A model generated the notes under the pieces. That model was not told where the DNA came from. It saw only the letters and a program-made list of their open reading frames with translations, and ran no database searches. The translations under genes were made by a program, and so were the position numbers. From Pseudobdellovibrionaceae bacterium (lineage in GTDB: Bacteria > Bdellovibrionota > Bdellovibrionia > Bdellovibrionales > UBA1609): 34,348 bases of DNA. Shown here in pieces: positions 1 to 7,251 of this stretch. The DNA is taken from the NCBI GenBank assembly GCA_015163855.1, contig JAAOIK010000026.1:1-34348 (forward strand), written 5' to 3'. Position 1 is the stretch's first letter; the number at the start of each line of letters is the position of its first letter.

Positions 1-50
1 CTGGCTGTAAACTGAGTGTGAAAAGAGAGGCCTTGTTTTTCTTCTAACAT
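1..50 (-). CDS. Possible 5' end of a leftward gene (partial)
   Basis: On the minus strand an ATG at 50-48 opens a frame that stays open to the window edge (begins MLEEKQGLSF). A GAG about eight bases upstream could serve as a weak ribosome binding site. The frame also extends upstream of the ATG without a stop for about 19 codons. Only 16 codons are visible, so neither family nor reality can be judged. It is included because the first 278 bases have no other gene and the orientation would make this a divergent promoter region with the rightward gene at 279. Confidence 0.3.
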   Translation of the reverse strand, partial: MLEEKQGLSFHTQFTA

Positions 51-128
51 AATTATCTCATTGTACAGTTGCCAAAGTGCGTTTTTATAAGGTTAAGGGC
101 AACCCAGCGCTTTTAACGCTAAGCACCA

Positions 129-158
129 TTGTATAGCTTTTGGGCAAAAAAGTATAAC
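129..158 (+). promoter_or_regulatory. Candidate sigma-70-type promoter for the gene at 279
   Basis: A TTGTAT (129-134) and a TATAAC (153-158) are separated by 18 bases. The -10 box matches consensus at five of six positions and the -35 box mainly in TTG. Transcription would start near 165 and give a leader of about 114 bases that contains the hairpin at 202-239. This is a match by eye only; AT-rich DNA gives many such matches. Confidence 0.35.
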
Positions 159-201
159 AGAAAGTAATTTTTATAAAATAAAGTCGGTTTTATGGAAATT
201 T

Positions 202-246
202 ATGGCTCTACTGGCTCACCGAAAGCGTGAGAGGGTCATTTTTTTA
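202..246 (+). terminator. Hairpin plus U-tract in the leader of the prepilin-like gene (terminator or attenuator)
   Basis: Bases 202-209 (ATGGCTCT) can pair with 232-239 (AGGGTCAT) using G-T wobbles. Inside, CTCAC at 215-219 pairs with GTGAG at 227-231, with a GAAA loop that can be closed by C220-G225. Seven T residues follow from 239. This has the form of an intrinsic terminator on the plus strand. No rightward gene is visible before it, so it would end a short leader transcript or act as an attenuator for the gene starting at 279. No known riboswitch core was recognised. Confidence 0.5.
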
Positions 247-278
247 TTATTTTTGGTATTTTGGTCGATAGATTTACT

Positions 279-1130
279 ATGAAAGGGGTTTTAAACACTA
301 GAGGTCAGGCCACAATAGAGGCAGTTTTAATGCTGGTTTTGGGTGTGTCCATGGTTTTGGGTTTAATGGCGGGTTTTAATAAGCAATTTGAGAGGTTTAC
401 AGAACTTTACTTTGGCGAGTACTTTGCCTGCTTAATCGAAAATGGACAGCTCCCTTATTTACAATACGAAACTAAGGATGAGTGTGGAAAAATACTGGTT
501 TCTTTTTCTTCACTCAGCGGAAAGGACAAGGATAATTCCACAAACAATAATTCAAAAGGCTCTTCGTCTTCGTCGAAAGAGGGCTCTAAAAAATCGGGCT
601 CCTTGGCGGGCAGAATAAGGCCCACGCAAGGAATAAACGAAAGTGGCTTGTCTAAGAACGCTAACCGTTTTTCTGTAAAAAGAGGAGGCTCGTCGGGGTC
701 GGCGGCGACTAAAAATGGAGGCGGGGAAAAAAAGGCTAATGATGCCGAGGGTGGTGGTTACGGAGGGCAACAGGTTGGCACTTATGGTAAGTTATCTGGT
801 GGGAATGATGGAGGGGTGCAAATTATTAAAATTAAGCGAAGAGCTAAGGGCAAGGACCGAGGGTCTTCTTACGGTTTGTATAAAGACCCAGGGGACAAAA
901 AAAATGCCTCAAAAATTGCCGTGAAAAAACCAGAGCAGGGCAACGCTAATAAAGCAAGCACGCGTTTAAAAATAGAACGAACCATAGCTAAAGTAAAAGA
1001 AAAAAAAGAAGAGAAGTTTTCATTGAATTTTTCTAGCATTATGCGATTTTTAATTATTGCAGCCTTGATAATTATCATCATTATTGTTATTGGTGGGCAA
1101 CTGTTAAGTATTAGTAAATCTTTCGAGTAG
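279..1130 (+). CDS. TadE/Flp-type prepilin-like membrane protein with long Ser/Gly/Lys linker and C-terminal TM
   Basis: The 283-residue product begins MKGVLNTRG|QATIEA. A short basic leader, then Gly9, then Glu at +5 before a hydrophobic helix (about residues 12-31), is the pattern of class III (Flp/TadE-like) prepilins processed by a prepilin peptidase. Residues ~80-240 are low-complexity and rich in Ser, Gly, Lys and Asn. A second, Ile-rich helix lies at about 254-275. Two Cys (51 and 69) follow the first helix. ATG 279 is preferred over an in-frame TTG at 261 because it gives a normal prepilin leader; neither has a clear ribosome binding site. The stop is three bases before nadE. A second C-terminal TM is unusual for a pilin, so an envelope-anchored pseudopilin-like or scaffold role is only a guess. 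The coding DNA looks more GC-rich than its neighbours because of the linker. Confidence 0.75.
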   Translation: MKGVLNTRGQATIEAVLMLVLGVSMVLGLMAGFNKQFERFTELYFGEYFACLIENGQLPYLQYETKDECGKILVSFSSLSGKDKDNSTNNNSKGSSSSSKEGSKKSGSLAGRIRPTQGINESGLSKNANRFSVKRGGSSGSAATKNGGGEKKANDAEGGGYGGQQVGTYGKLSGGNDGGVQIIKIKRRAKGKDRGSSYGLYKDPGDKKNASKIAVKKPEQGNANKASTRLKIERTIAKVKEKKEEKFSLNFSSIMRFLIIAALIIIIIIVIGGQLLSISKSFE

Positions 1131-1133
1131 TTT

Positions 1134-2882
1134 ATGAAAATTGCATTAGTTCAGTTTCAGTCTTCTTTGGCCAGCCCCATAAAGAATGCGCAAAGGCATT
1201 TGAGTTTTATTAATCAAGCTCAAGAGAAAAATGCAGACTTAGTTGTGTTTCCAGAGCTGTCGCTATTTTCTTATCCCGTGTATGACTTACCAGAAAATAA
1301 AAAAATTATTGAAGAGCAAAAACTAGCTTTAAACTTTCTTTCTCAAAATTTACCTTCGGACATATCGGTACTGGTTGGAGGTTTGTCTTTAAATAAAGAA
1401 CAAGGAAAAAATTTTTTTAACTCGGCCTTTCTTTTATCCAAAGAAGAAGAAACAAAAATTATTTCTAAAAAGTTAATTCCCAGTTACGATATTTTTGATG
1501 AGTATAGGCATATTGAACCCGCCAAGCAGAGTAATTGCAATTCAGAATTTAGTATTAAATCGACCAATTTTTTGTTGCACATTTGTGAAGACTCGTGGTT
1601 TGGCTTAGATAGCTTTTATAAAAAATCTTTGCATTCTGTTTCTTCAGATTTTGTAATGACAAAAAAAAATATCGACTATGTTATAAATATGAGCGCCTCT
1701 CCTTTTTTTCAAGGAAAAGAGCGCAGCCGCTTAAACATGGCAAAAAATGTAACCTCTGTCTTTGGCGCTCACTTATTATATGTAAACGCTGTAGGAGCAA
1801 GCGATGAAATGATTTTTGACGGACGAAGCTTTGTGTATGAAGGCCGAAAGAAAAAGATACTGTTACAGTCGCCCTCTTTTAAAGAAAACCTTTTAATGCT
1901 AGATACCAAGCTTGTTCAAAAACAAGACGAAGGCAACGGTGAAAATAAAAATACAAGCGCGAAACCTGAGGATAACAAAACAAATGAAGGCTCGCACTTA
2001 GATATTATACGAAAAGCTTTGTGCTTTGGCTTGTCTGAGTTTGTTAAGCAATCTGGTTTTAAAAAAATTCACCTTGGTTTAAGTGGGGGGGTAGACTCTG
2101 CAGTAGTAGCTTGCCTAGCTGTAGAGGCTTTGGGAAAAGACAATGTAAAAGCATTTAGTTTGCCAAGTGCTTTTAGCTCGCCCTTAAGCTTTAACTTAGC
2201 CTTAGAGCAAACCAAATTATTAAATATTACTTTAAAAAATATATCTATAGAATCAATGTTTCAAAACTGTAAAGAAAATATTAATACAGAACTAAAGATA
2301 TCTGATTTTTCTGTTATTCACGAAAACCTTCAAGCAAGGTTACGAAGTATAATTTTAATGGCGTATTCGCAAAAAGAAAAAAGTTTGCTGCTAAACACTA
2401 GTAATAAAAGTGAAATAGCCACAGGCTATAGCACTTTGTATGGCGATTTATCTGGAGCGCTGTGCCCCATAGGGGATTTACTTAAAACAGAAGTTTACGC
2501 CTTGGCAGAACATTATTGTAAAAAAAATCAGCTACCCAAGGCGGTTATTCAAAGGCCTCCCACAGCAGAATTAAGAAAAGACCAGTTAGACCAAGATAGC
2601 TTACCTAAATATGAAGTTTTAGATTTTGTAATTTTGAAAGCCTTAAATATTGGCAGTAGTTTTGTTTTGAATGAAAAACTTAACCAAACCTTTCAGGATT
2701 ATGTTAAAAGTAATTATTCAAAAAAAGAATTAGAATTAGCAGAAGAGTTTTGCTATAAAAAAATGTTTCAAAGCGAATTTAAAAGATTTCAATCTCCTCC
2801 CATTTTAAAAGTTTCTGAAAAATCTTTTGGTCAAGGGCGAAAAATGCCCATAGCCAATCATCATTTGTATAGTAAAAATTAG
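1134..2882 (+). CDS. nadE: Glutamine-dependent NAD+ synthetase
   Basis: The 582-residue protein makes NAD+ from deamido-NAD+, using ammonia released from glutamine. The N-terminal nitrilase-fold amidase (~1-260) shows the Glu-Lys-Cys triad: Glu41 in PELSLFSYP, Lys112 in the KKLIPSYDIFDE segment and Cys151 in HICEDSWF. A Lys/Asn-rich linker (~262-286) leads to the synthetase domain with its ATP P-loop SGGVDS at 317-322. Length fits the two-domain, glutamine-using class. The start is three bases after the upstream stop, so co-transcription with the prepilin-like gene is likely. The gene ends only 11 bases from the convergent exonuclease gene, with no obvious terminator between them. Confidence 0.96.
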   Translation: MKIALVQFQSSLASPIKNAQRHLSFINQAQEKNADLVVFPELSLFSYPVYDLPENKKIIEEQKLALNFLSQNLPSDISVLVGGLSLNKEQGKNFFNSAFLLSKEEETKIISKKLIPSYDIFDEYRHIEPAKQSNCNSEFSIKSTNFLLHICEDSWFGLDSFYKKSLHSVSSDFVMTKKNIDYVINMSASPFFQGKERSRLNMAKNVTSVFGAHLLYVNAVGASDEMIFDGRSFVYEGRKKKILLQSPSFKENLLMLDTKLVQKQDEGNGENKNTSAKPEDNKTNEGSHLDIIRKALCFGLSEFVKQSGFKKIHLGLSGGVDSAVVACLAVEALGKDNVKAFSLPSAFSSPLSFNLALEQTKLLNITLKNISIESMFQNCKENINTELKISDFSVIHENLQARLRSIILMAYSQKEKSLLLNTSNKSEIATGYSTLYGDLSGALCPIGDLLKTEVYALAEHYCKKNQLPKAVIQRPPTAELRKDQLDQDSLPKYEVLDFVILKALNIGSSFVLNEKLNQTFQDYVKSNYSKKELELAEEFCYKKMFQSEFKRFQSPPILKVSEKSFGQGRKMPIANHHLYSKN

Positions 2883-2893
2883 TTTAAAAAAAT

Positions 2894-3520
2894 TTAGACA
2901 TCAAACAGCGAAGTTTGCTTATCTTCTTCTTTAAGTTGTGCAAAGTAAAAATGTTTTCCAGAAAGAGAGATTAAATTTTCAGAGGGAGGTAAGCTAGGGC
3001 CTCCAGTTACCTTTTTTACTAAATTCATAAAAACTTCTGCACAATACTTAGCATCATCTTCGGCTCGGTGAAAAACTTCACTTTGAATATTAAAATGTTG
3101 TACTAAAGTTCCTAATTTATAATTAGGTAAGCCAGGTACGATTTTTTTTGCCATTCCATAAGTATCAACCACTAAAGAGTTGGGGGCTTGCATTTTACAT
3201 CGCTTAAAATTGGTTTGCAGAAATTGAAAATCAAAGGTCGCGTTATGAGCCACCATTATAAAATCCTGACAAAATTGAGTTAAAGCCTCTAAAGTGTTTT
3301 GTATAAGAGGCTTGCCTTTAACCATGTCGTTAGTAATACCATTAATTTTAGTAGCCATAGCGGGGATAGCTTGTTCGGGGTCTACTAATGTAGAAAAAAC
3401 GCTGTCTACTTGGCCATTAATATACTTTACAGCACCCACTTCAATAATTTTATCCAGCTCGGGATAAAGTCCTGTGGTTTCTAAGTCAAAGGCAATAAAA
3501 TTTAGATTAGAAGCATTCAT
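2894..3520 (-). CDS. DnaQ-like 3'-5' exonuclease (DEDDh) with C-terminal clamp-binding motif
   Basis: The 208-residue protein has the DEDDh exonuclease motifs: Asp12 and Glu14 in FDLETTG, Asp97 in AHNATFDF, and His151/Asp156 in HRAEDDAKY. It resembles the proofreading epsilon subunit of DNA polymerase III and the related stand-alone exonucleases. The core ends near residue 170. A short linker (GGPSLPP) leads to a C-terminus reading QTSLFDV, in which QTSLF (202-206) fits the beta-clamp-binding consensus. The long alpha-binding tail of E. coli epsilon seems absent. It lies last in the leftward block, 47 bases after the PHP-like gene. It could be epsilon itself or an accessory repair exonuclease, so no symbol is assigned. 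Confidence 0.9.
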   Translation of the reverse strand: MNASNLNFIAFDLETTGLYPELDKIIEVGAVKYINGQVDSVFSTLVDPEQAIPAMATKINGITNDMVKGKPLIQNTLEALTQFCQDFIMVAHNATFDFQFLQTNFKRCKMQAPNSLVVDTYGMAKKIVPGLPNYKLGTLVQHFNIQSEVFHRAEDDAKYCAEVFMNLVKKVTGGPSLPPSENLISLSGKHFYFAQLKEEDKQTSLFDV

Positions 3521-3567
3521 GCTAATTACGCTATAATATTTTTTTTATTTTTAAAAGCTATTTTTTA

Positions 3568-4590
3568 TCAATTAATAAAAAAAGGATTGCTAATAATCCA
3601 GGGTGTCCAGTAAGTCCTAAATGGCCTTGGAAGAGGGGGCATAAGCTCTACAAGTATTTTATACACGCCCTTTTGGCTTATGGGTATATAAGCCTCTAGC
3701 TTAGAGTAAGTTAAAAATAATTTTTGATTTTTATAGATTTTTACTTGGTAGGGAAATTTAGGCTTTTCGGGAAGGTGGATATATAGAGAGATATTTTTGG
3801 CGCCAGAAAGGCTGGCTTTGCCACCAATGGGCTTTATTATTGTTTTTTTTGATTTTTTGATTTGCAAAAAGCTACAAAAATTTTTTGTAGTTCCTAAAAA
3901 ATCAAAGCCCACAAAGCTTTGTGCATTTTTAATAGCTTGGTTAAGTGTTTTGGTGTCTTTATTAGTTTTGCCAGTAAGTTCAGATGTGGTTAGCACATAG
4001 TTTTTTACTAAATGAAAAACTTGACTATATGATGGAATTTGAAACCGAGAAAGAAAGTTATTACTTTTGATATTAAAGCTGGCAAGTGTGGCAAATTTTG
4101 ACTTTAAAAAAGAAGATTGTTTAGAAATACTATTAGAATGTTGCAGTAAATACAAAAAGGCTGTTTCGGGAGCAAAAGGATAGGTCAACAATGTCCAAAA
4201 AATGTGTAATTTATTATAATGAAATTTATCACTCCATATTTGATTAAGGTCGACAACACTTGTAATTTTTTGTGTTTGAGAAAAAGGAATAAATAAAGTT
4301 TGGTCACGATAAAAATTTAATGACCTCTTTTTTAAAGAGGTTAGATTTTTATCTGGCGTTAGCAATACAAAATCAATACCGTTATTAGCAATTGCTTTAA
4401 AAAGGCTAGGTTTTTTTAAATGTTTTTTGTCAACATTATACAAGCCTTTGTAGGTGTAAAAAAAGGCACACTGTCTTCGAGGGTATAGCAAATCATTTTT
4501 ACTGTGAAACAATAACCAAAACACCAGAAAAGAGTATAGACTTACTAAGAAAAAACTAATTAACAGTATTTTATTTTTTAAAACTAGCAT
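3568..4590 (-). CDS. Membrane-anchored, degenerate PHP-family (CehA-like) protein
   Basis: The 340-residue protein has one N-terminal membrane segment (about 7-28), so most of it probably faces the periplasm. Three regions resemble the layout of CehA-type PHP phosphoesterases as I know them. NGIDFVLLTPDKN (70-82) sits where that family has a GLDFV-TDHN motif. A segment near 215-240 (LNQAIKNAQSFVGFDF) looks like the family's late domain boundary. The end, WIISNPFFIN, resembles the family's terminal W-SNPIY motif after a beta-sandwich domain. The metal-binding HxH and TDH residues are not present, so hydrolase activity is doubtful. It follows the rodZ-like gene with an 11-base gap. The family assignment rests on pattern memory and needs a profile search. 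Confidence 0.6.
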   Translation of the reverse strand: MLVLKNKILLISFFLVSLYSFLVFWLLFHSKNDLLYPRRQCAFFYTYKGLYNVDKKHLKKPSLFKAIANNGIDFVLLTPDKNLTSLKKRSLNFYRDQTLFIPFSQTQKITSVVDLNQIWSDKFHYNKLHIFWTLLTYPFAPETAFLYLLQHSNSISKQSSFLKSKFATLASFNIKSNNFLSRFQIPSYSQVFHLVKNYVLTTSELTGKTNKDTKTLNQAIKNAQSFVGFDFLGTTKNFCSFLQIKKSKKTIIKPIGGKASLSGAKNISLYIHLPEKPKFPYQVKIYKNQKLFLTYSKLEAYIPISQKGVYKILVELMPPLPRPFRTYWTPWIISNPFFIN

Positions 4591-4601
4591 CTTTCATAAA
4601 A

Positions 4602-5054
4602 TTATAAAGTAAAAGAATGGCGCAAGCTGTAAGAAACCACCCGAGTTGGTTTTTGATAAGACTGATTGCTGTAGTTTTTAACTAAAATTTTTAATTGCCA
4701 AATAAGCGCAAAAAATAGCAACAAAACAAAGATAATAATTAAATGAGTATTTTTTTTATAAAATACTTTTTGAATTTCTTGAGTTTCTGAATGTGTATGT
4801 GGAGTGGTGTTTTGAAAAAGTTGAGGAGATTCTTTTTCTAATTGTGCCAATATTTTTTTAGAATCTAATTTTAAAAAGTCGGAATATATTGTTGTAAAGT
4901 TTTTTAAAACAGTACTGTGATTAAAGGTTTTAATATTTCCCTGTTCCAAGGCCTCTAAATATTTTATTTGAATTTTTGTAGAGGCACTAACATCTTGCAA
5001 GCTATATTGATAGTGTAGCCTAGCCTCTTTTAAAATTTGTCCAGTAACTTTCAT
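4602..5054 (-). CDS. rodZ: RodZ-like membrane protein with N-terminal HTH, short form
   Basis: From ATG 5054 the product has 150 residues. The first ~70 (TGQILKEARLHYQYSLQDVS and on to YLEALEQGN) form the RodZ-type helix-turn-helix, which in RodZ binds MreB rather than DNA. A single membrane helix follows at about 104-126, and only about 24 residues lie beyond it. Typical RodZ has a longer periplasmic tail with a beta domain, absent here. The start lies eight bases after the pilF stop; an in-frame TTG at 5063 would overlap that stop region and is less likely. The order ndk, pilF, rodZ matches the ndk-(rlmN)-pilF-rodZ-ispG neighbourhood known in gammaproteobacteria, which supports the call. 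Confidence 0.72.
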   Translation of the reverse strand: MKVTGQILKEARLHYQYSLQDVSASTKIQIKYLEALEQGNIKTFNHSTVLKNFTTIYSDFLKLDSKKILAQLEKESPQLFQNTTPHTHSETQEIQKVFYKKNTHLIIIFVLLLFFALIWQLKILVKNYSNQSYQKPTRVVSYSLRHSFTL

Positions 5055-5064
5055 AATTAACAAA

Positions 5065-5808
5065 TCAATAGTTTTTTTTAGGATTTAAAAACTTTTTAAT
5101 TTTTCCTGTAATATTTGTATTTTTAATAGTAAGTTTTTTAAAAATTGCAAAAGCCTTAATGTATTCTTTTAACTTATAATGGTTGCGTGCCTGCATAAAA
5201 ATATTAGTTGTTGTTTTGTGTTGTGGGCAAAGAGAAAAGCTTTTTAAAAGTTGTTCGTTAGATTGGTAGTATTTTTTTCTTTTATGCAGTATTTGTGCAA
5301 GCTGTAAGTTGGCGGGGCAAAAATTGCGGCTTAAACTTAAAGACTTATTAACAAGTTTGTGGGCGGCAGAAAAATTTTTGATCTTTGCTTTAATAAGACT
5401 TAAGTAAAAGTAAGTTTTGTATTGATAGGGGTAGGTTAGATCGTTTAAGTTGTTCTTTAATAATCGAAATGCAGAGCTGTAGTGCTTAGCTTTTACTAAG
5501 GCATAGGCTAAATTATTTTTATATTCTGTTTGCTTAGGCTTTAAAGCAATAGCTTTTTTAAAATGAACGATAGAGCGGTTGTATTTTTTTAAAGCAAAAT
5601 AAGAAAGGCCCAAATAATTTTGTACGCGAGCATTTTTTTTATCAAGCTGTTCGGCCTGTAATAGACGATTTAAAGCAGAAGGATAATTATTTTGTTGTAA
5701 AAAAGAAACTCCAATTTTTTCGTACAGGGCGGCTTTTTTTGCAGATAATTTAGAACTAAGAGAATTGCAAGAGCTAATAAAGAATAATAAAACAATAATT
5801 TTTATCAT
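5065..5808 (-). CDS. pilF: PilF/PilW-like TPR lipoprotein (pilotin candidate)
   Basis: From ATG 5808 the product has 247 residues: a short lipoprotein signal (MIKIIVLLFFISSC, lipid Cys14) and about six consecutive TPR units from ~30 to ~235. This is the architecture of PilF of Pseudomonas, the outer-membrane pilotin that helps PilQ multimerise. A pilMNOPQ operon 9 kb away supplies the partner. An in-frame TTG at 5844 would add 12 polar residues ahead of the signal and would sit inside the likely promoter, so it is rejected. The gene is followed directly by the rodZ-like gene. The TPR and lipoprotein calls are firm; the pilotin role is inferred from domain layout and neighbours. Confidence 0.78.
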   Translation of the reverse strand: MIKIIVLLFFISSCNSLSSKLSAKKAALYEKIGVSFLQQNNYPSALNRLLQAEQLDKKNARVQNYLGLSYFALKKYNRSIVHFKKAIALKPKQTEYKNNLAYALVKAKHYSSAFRLLKNNLNDLTYPYQYKTYFYLSLIKAKIKNFSAAHKLVNKSLSLSRNFCPANLQLAQILHKRKKYYQSNEQLLKSFSLCPQHKTTTNIFMQARNHYKLKEYIKAFAIFKKLTIKNTNITGKIKKFLNPKKNY

Positions 5809-5814
5809 AGCTTT

Positions 5815-5844
5815 ATTATGACGCGATAAGCTTCTTAATGGCAA
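5815..5844 (-). promoter_or_regulatory. Candidate promoter of pilF, possibly giving a leaderless transcript
   Basis: On the minus strand TTGCCA (5844-5839) and CATAAT (5820-5815) each match consensus at five of six positions and are 18 bases apart. Six bases (AAAGCT) separate the -10 box from the ATG at 5808, so transcription would start at or next to the A of the start codon. The promoter lies just after the ndk terminator, which fits a new transcription unit. Confidence 0.5.
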
Positions 5845-5848
5845 GGTA

Positions 5849-5872
5849 AAAAGCCTAGTTAATTAGGCTTTT
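5849..5872 (-). terminator. Intrinsic terminator after ndk
   Basis: AAAAGCCTA (5849-5857) is an exact inverted repeat of TAGGCTTTT (5864-5872), with a six-base loop. In the leftward direction the stem ends in a run of T, as an intrinsic terminator requires. It lies 26 bases beyond the ndk stop and would end the mdh-sucC-sucD-ndk transcript. Confidence 0.75.
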
Positions 5873-5898
5873 AAAAAAAAGGAGTGTCGCTTTTTATC

Positions 5899-6339
5899 TT
5901 AGTATAAAAACTTTAGTGTGTTTTCTCTGTGCTCTTGTTTAAAAAAGAAGTCCACTTCTCTTTTAGCACTATCTAAGCTGTCGCTTCCGTGCACGGCGTT
6001 TTCTCCCAAGCTGTCTCCGTATAAAGCGCGCAAAGTGTCGGGCTTAGCCTCTTTAGGGTTGGTAGCGCCCATAATTTCACGATTAAGGCTTACGGCATTT
6101 TCTCCGTGCAGGGCCATTAAAACCACAGGGCCCGAGGCCATAAAATCCACAAGTTCTCCAAAAAAAGGTCGCTCTTTGTGTTCGGCATAAAATGCTTCAC
6201 ATATGGATTTAGATAATAATACTTTTTTTATAGCCGCTACTTGTAAATGTTTTTTTTCAAAATGACTAATGATATCGCCAATAACATTTTTTTTCACAGC
6301 GTTGGGTTTGATAATGGATAGGGTTAGTTCTTTGCTCAT
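5899..6339 (-). CDS. ndk: Nucleoside diphosphate kinase
   Basis: The 146-residue enzyme transfers the gamma phosphate of NTPs to NDPs through a phosphohistidine. The catalytic His117 lies in NAVHGSDS, and the N-terminus [10 protein letters not shown] is the family signature. Length is normal (about 140). It is the last gene of the leftward mdh-sucC-sucD-ndk cluster, 24 bases after sucD, with a good AAGGAG ribosome binding site. Linkage to succinyl-CoA synthetase makes sense because both enzymes handle nucleoside triphosphates. Confidence 0.97.
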   Translation of the reverse strand: MSKELTLSIIKPNAVKKNVIGDIISHFEKKHLQVAAIKKVLLSKSICEAFYAEHKERPFFGELVDFMASGPVVLMALHGENAVSLNREIMGATNPKEAKPDTLRALYGDSLGENAVHGSDSLDSAKREVDFFFKQEHRENTLKFLY

Positions 6340-6363
6340 TTTTTCTCCTTGGTTATTTTGGTT

Positions 6364-7239
6364 TTATTTTTTTTCTAATACAGCTTTTAAAGTTTCTCCA
6401 AGCTTTGATGGATTTTTTTCAATAATGCAGCCGGCCTCTTGTAGTGCATTGTACTTATCTTCGGCACTACCTGCAGAGCCACTAACAATAGCCCCGGCAT
6501 GACCCATTCTTTTTCCTTTTGGTGCAGTAGCACCAGCAATAAATGCTACCACTGGTTTTTTAAAATGGGCTTTAATATATTCCGCAGCGTCTTCTTCGGC
6601 ACTGCCTCCAATCTCGCCAATTAAAATAACAGCGTCTGTATCAGGGTCTTGGTTAAACATTTTTAAAATGTCTACAAAATTGGTTCCGTTAATGGGGTCA
6701 CCTCCAATACCAACACAAGAGCTTTGCCCTAGGTTTAAAGAGGTAAGTTGCCATACGGCTTCGTAAGTTAAAGTTCCCGAGCGAGACAGCACGCCCACTC
6801 TACCTTTTTTATGAATGTACCCAGGCATAATACCAATTTTACATTCATCGGGAGTAATAACACCAGGGCAGTTAGGCCCAATCAATCGACTGTTAGAATT
6901 TTTTAAAAGTTGTTTTACTTTTAGCATGTCTAACACAGGTATGCCTTCTGTTATGCAAATAATTAATTCTATTTTAGCATCAATGGCCTCGGCAATAGCA
7001 TCGGCAGCAAAGGCGGGGGGAACATAAATTACAGAAGCTGTGGCTTGAGTAGCTTTTACCGCTTCTTTAACGGTATTAAAAACGGGAAGTTGTAGGTGAG
7101 TGCTACCCCCTTTTCCAGGAGTTACTCCTCCCACCATATGTGTTCCGTAAAGGGCGGCTTGCTCGGAGTGAAAAGTGCCTTGGGCCCCAGTAAAACCTTG
7201 GCAAAGTACTTTGGTATCTTTATTAATTAAAATAGACAT
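6364..7239 (-). CDS. sucD: Succinyl-CoA synthetase alpha subunit
   Basis: The 291-residue subunit binds CoA and carries the phosphohistidine of the TCA-cycle enzyme that couples succinyl-CoA cleavage to NTP formation. The N-terminal CoA-binding Rossmann region includes [12 protein letters not shown], the PNCPGVI segment is at ~122-128, and the active His247 lies in [10 protein letters not shown]. Length is typical. It starts 12 bases after sucC with an AAGGGG site and works as a complex with SucC. Confidence 0.97.
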   Translation of the reverse strand: MSILINKDTKVLCQGFTGAQGTFHSEQAALYGTHMVGGVTPGKGGSTHLQLPVFNTVKEAVKATQATASVIYVPPAFAADAIAEAIDAKIELIICITEGIPVLDMLKVKQLLKNSNSRLIGPNCPGVITPDECKIGIMPGYIHKKGRVGVLSRSGTLTYEAVWQLTSLNLGQSSCVGIGGDPINGTNFVDILKMFNQDPDTDAVILIGEIGGSAEEDAAEYIKAHFKKPVVAFIAGATAPKGKRMGHAGAIVSGSAGSAEDKYNALQEAGCIIEKNPSKLGETLKAVLEKK

Positions 7240-7251
7240 ATTTCCCCTTTT

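Noticed and set aside
202-246. A c-di-GMP or other known riboswitch in the leader before the gene at 279
   Set aside because: The GAAA loop is suggestive, but no conserved core of a known class (for example the GGACGCAAAGCC segment of GEMM) is present.
261-278. TTG 261 as start of the prepilin-like gene
   Set aside because: It gives a longer leader without a ribosome binding site; ATG 279 gives a normal basic prepilin leader.
869-1081. Minus-strand open frame rich in Ile, Phe and Ser
   Set aside because: It is the antisense of the Lys-rich linker and Ile-rich helix of the gene at 279, without its own signals.
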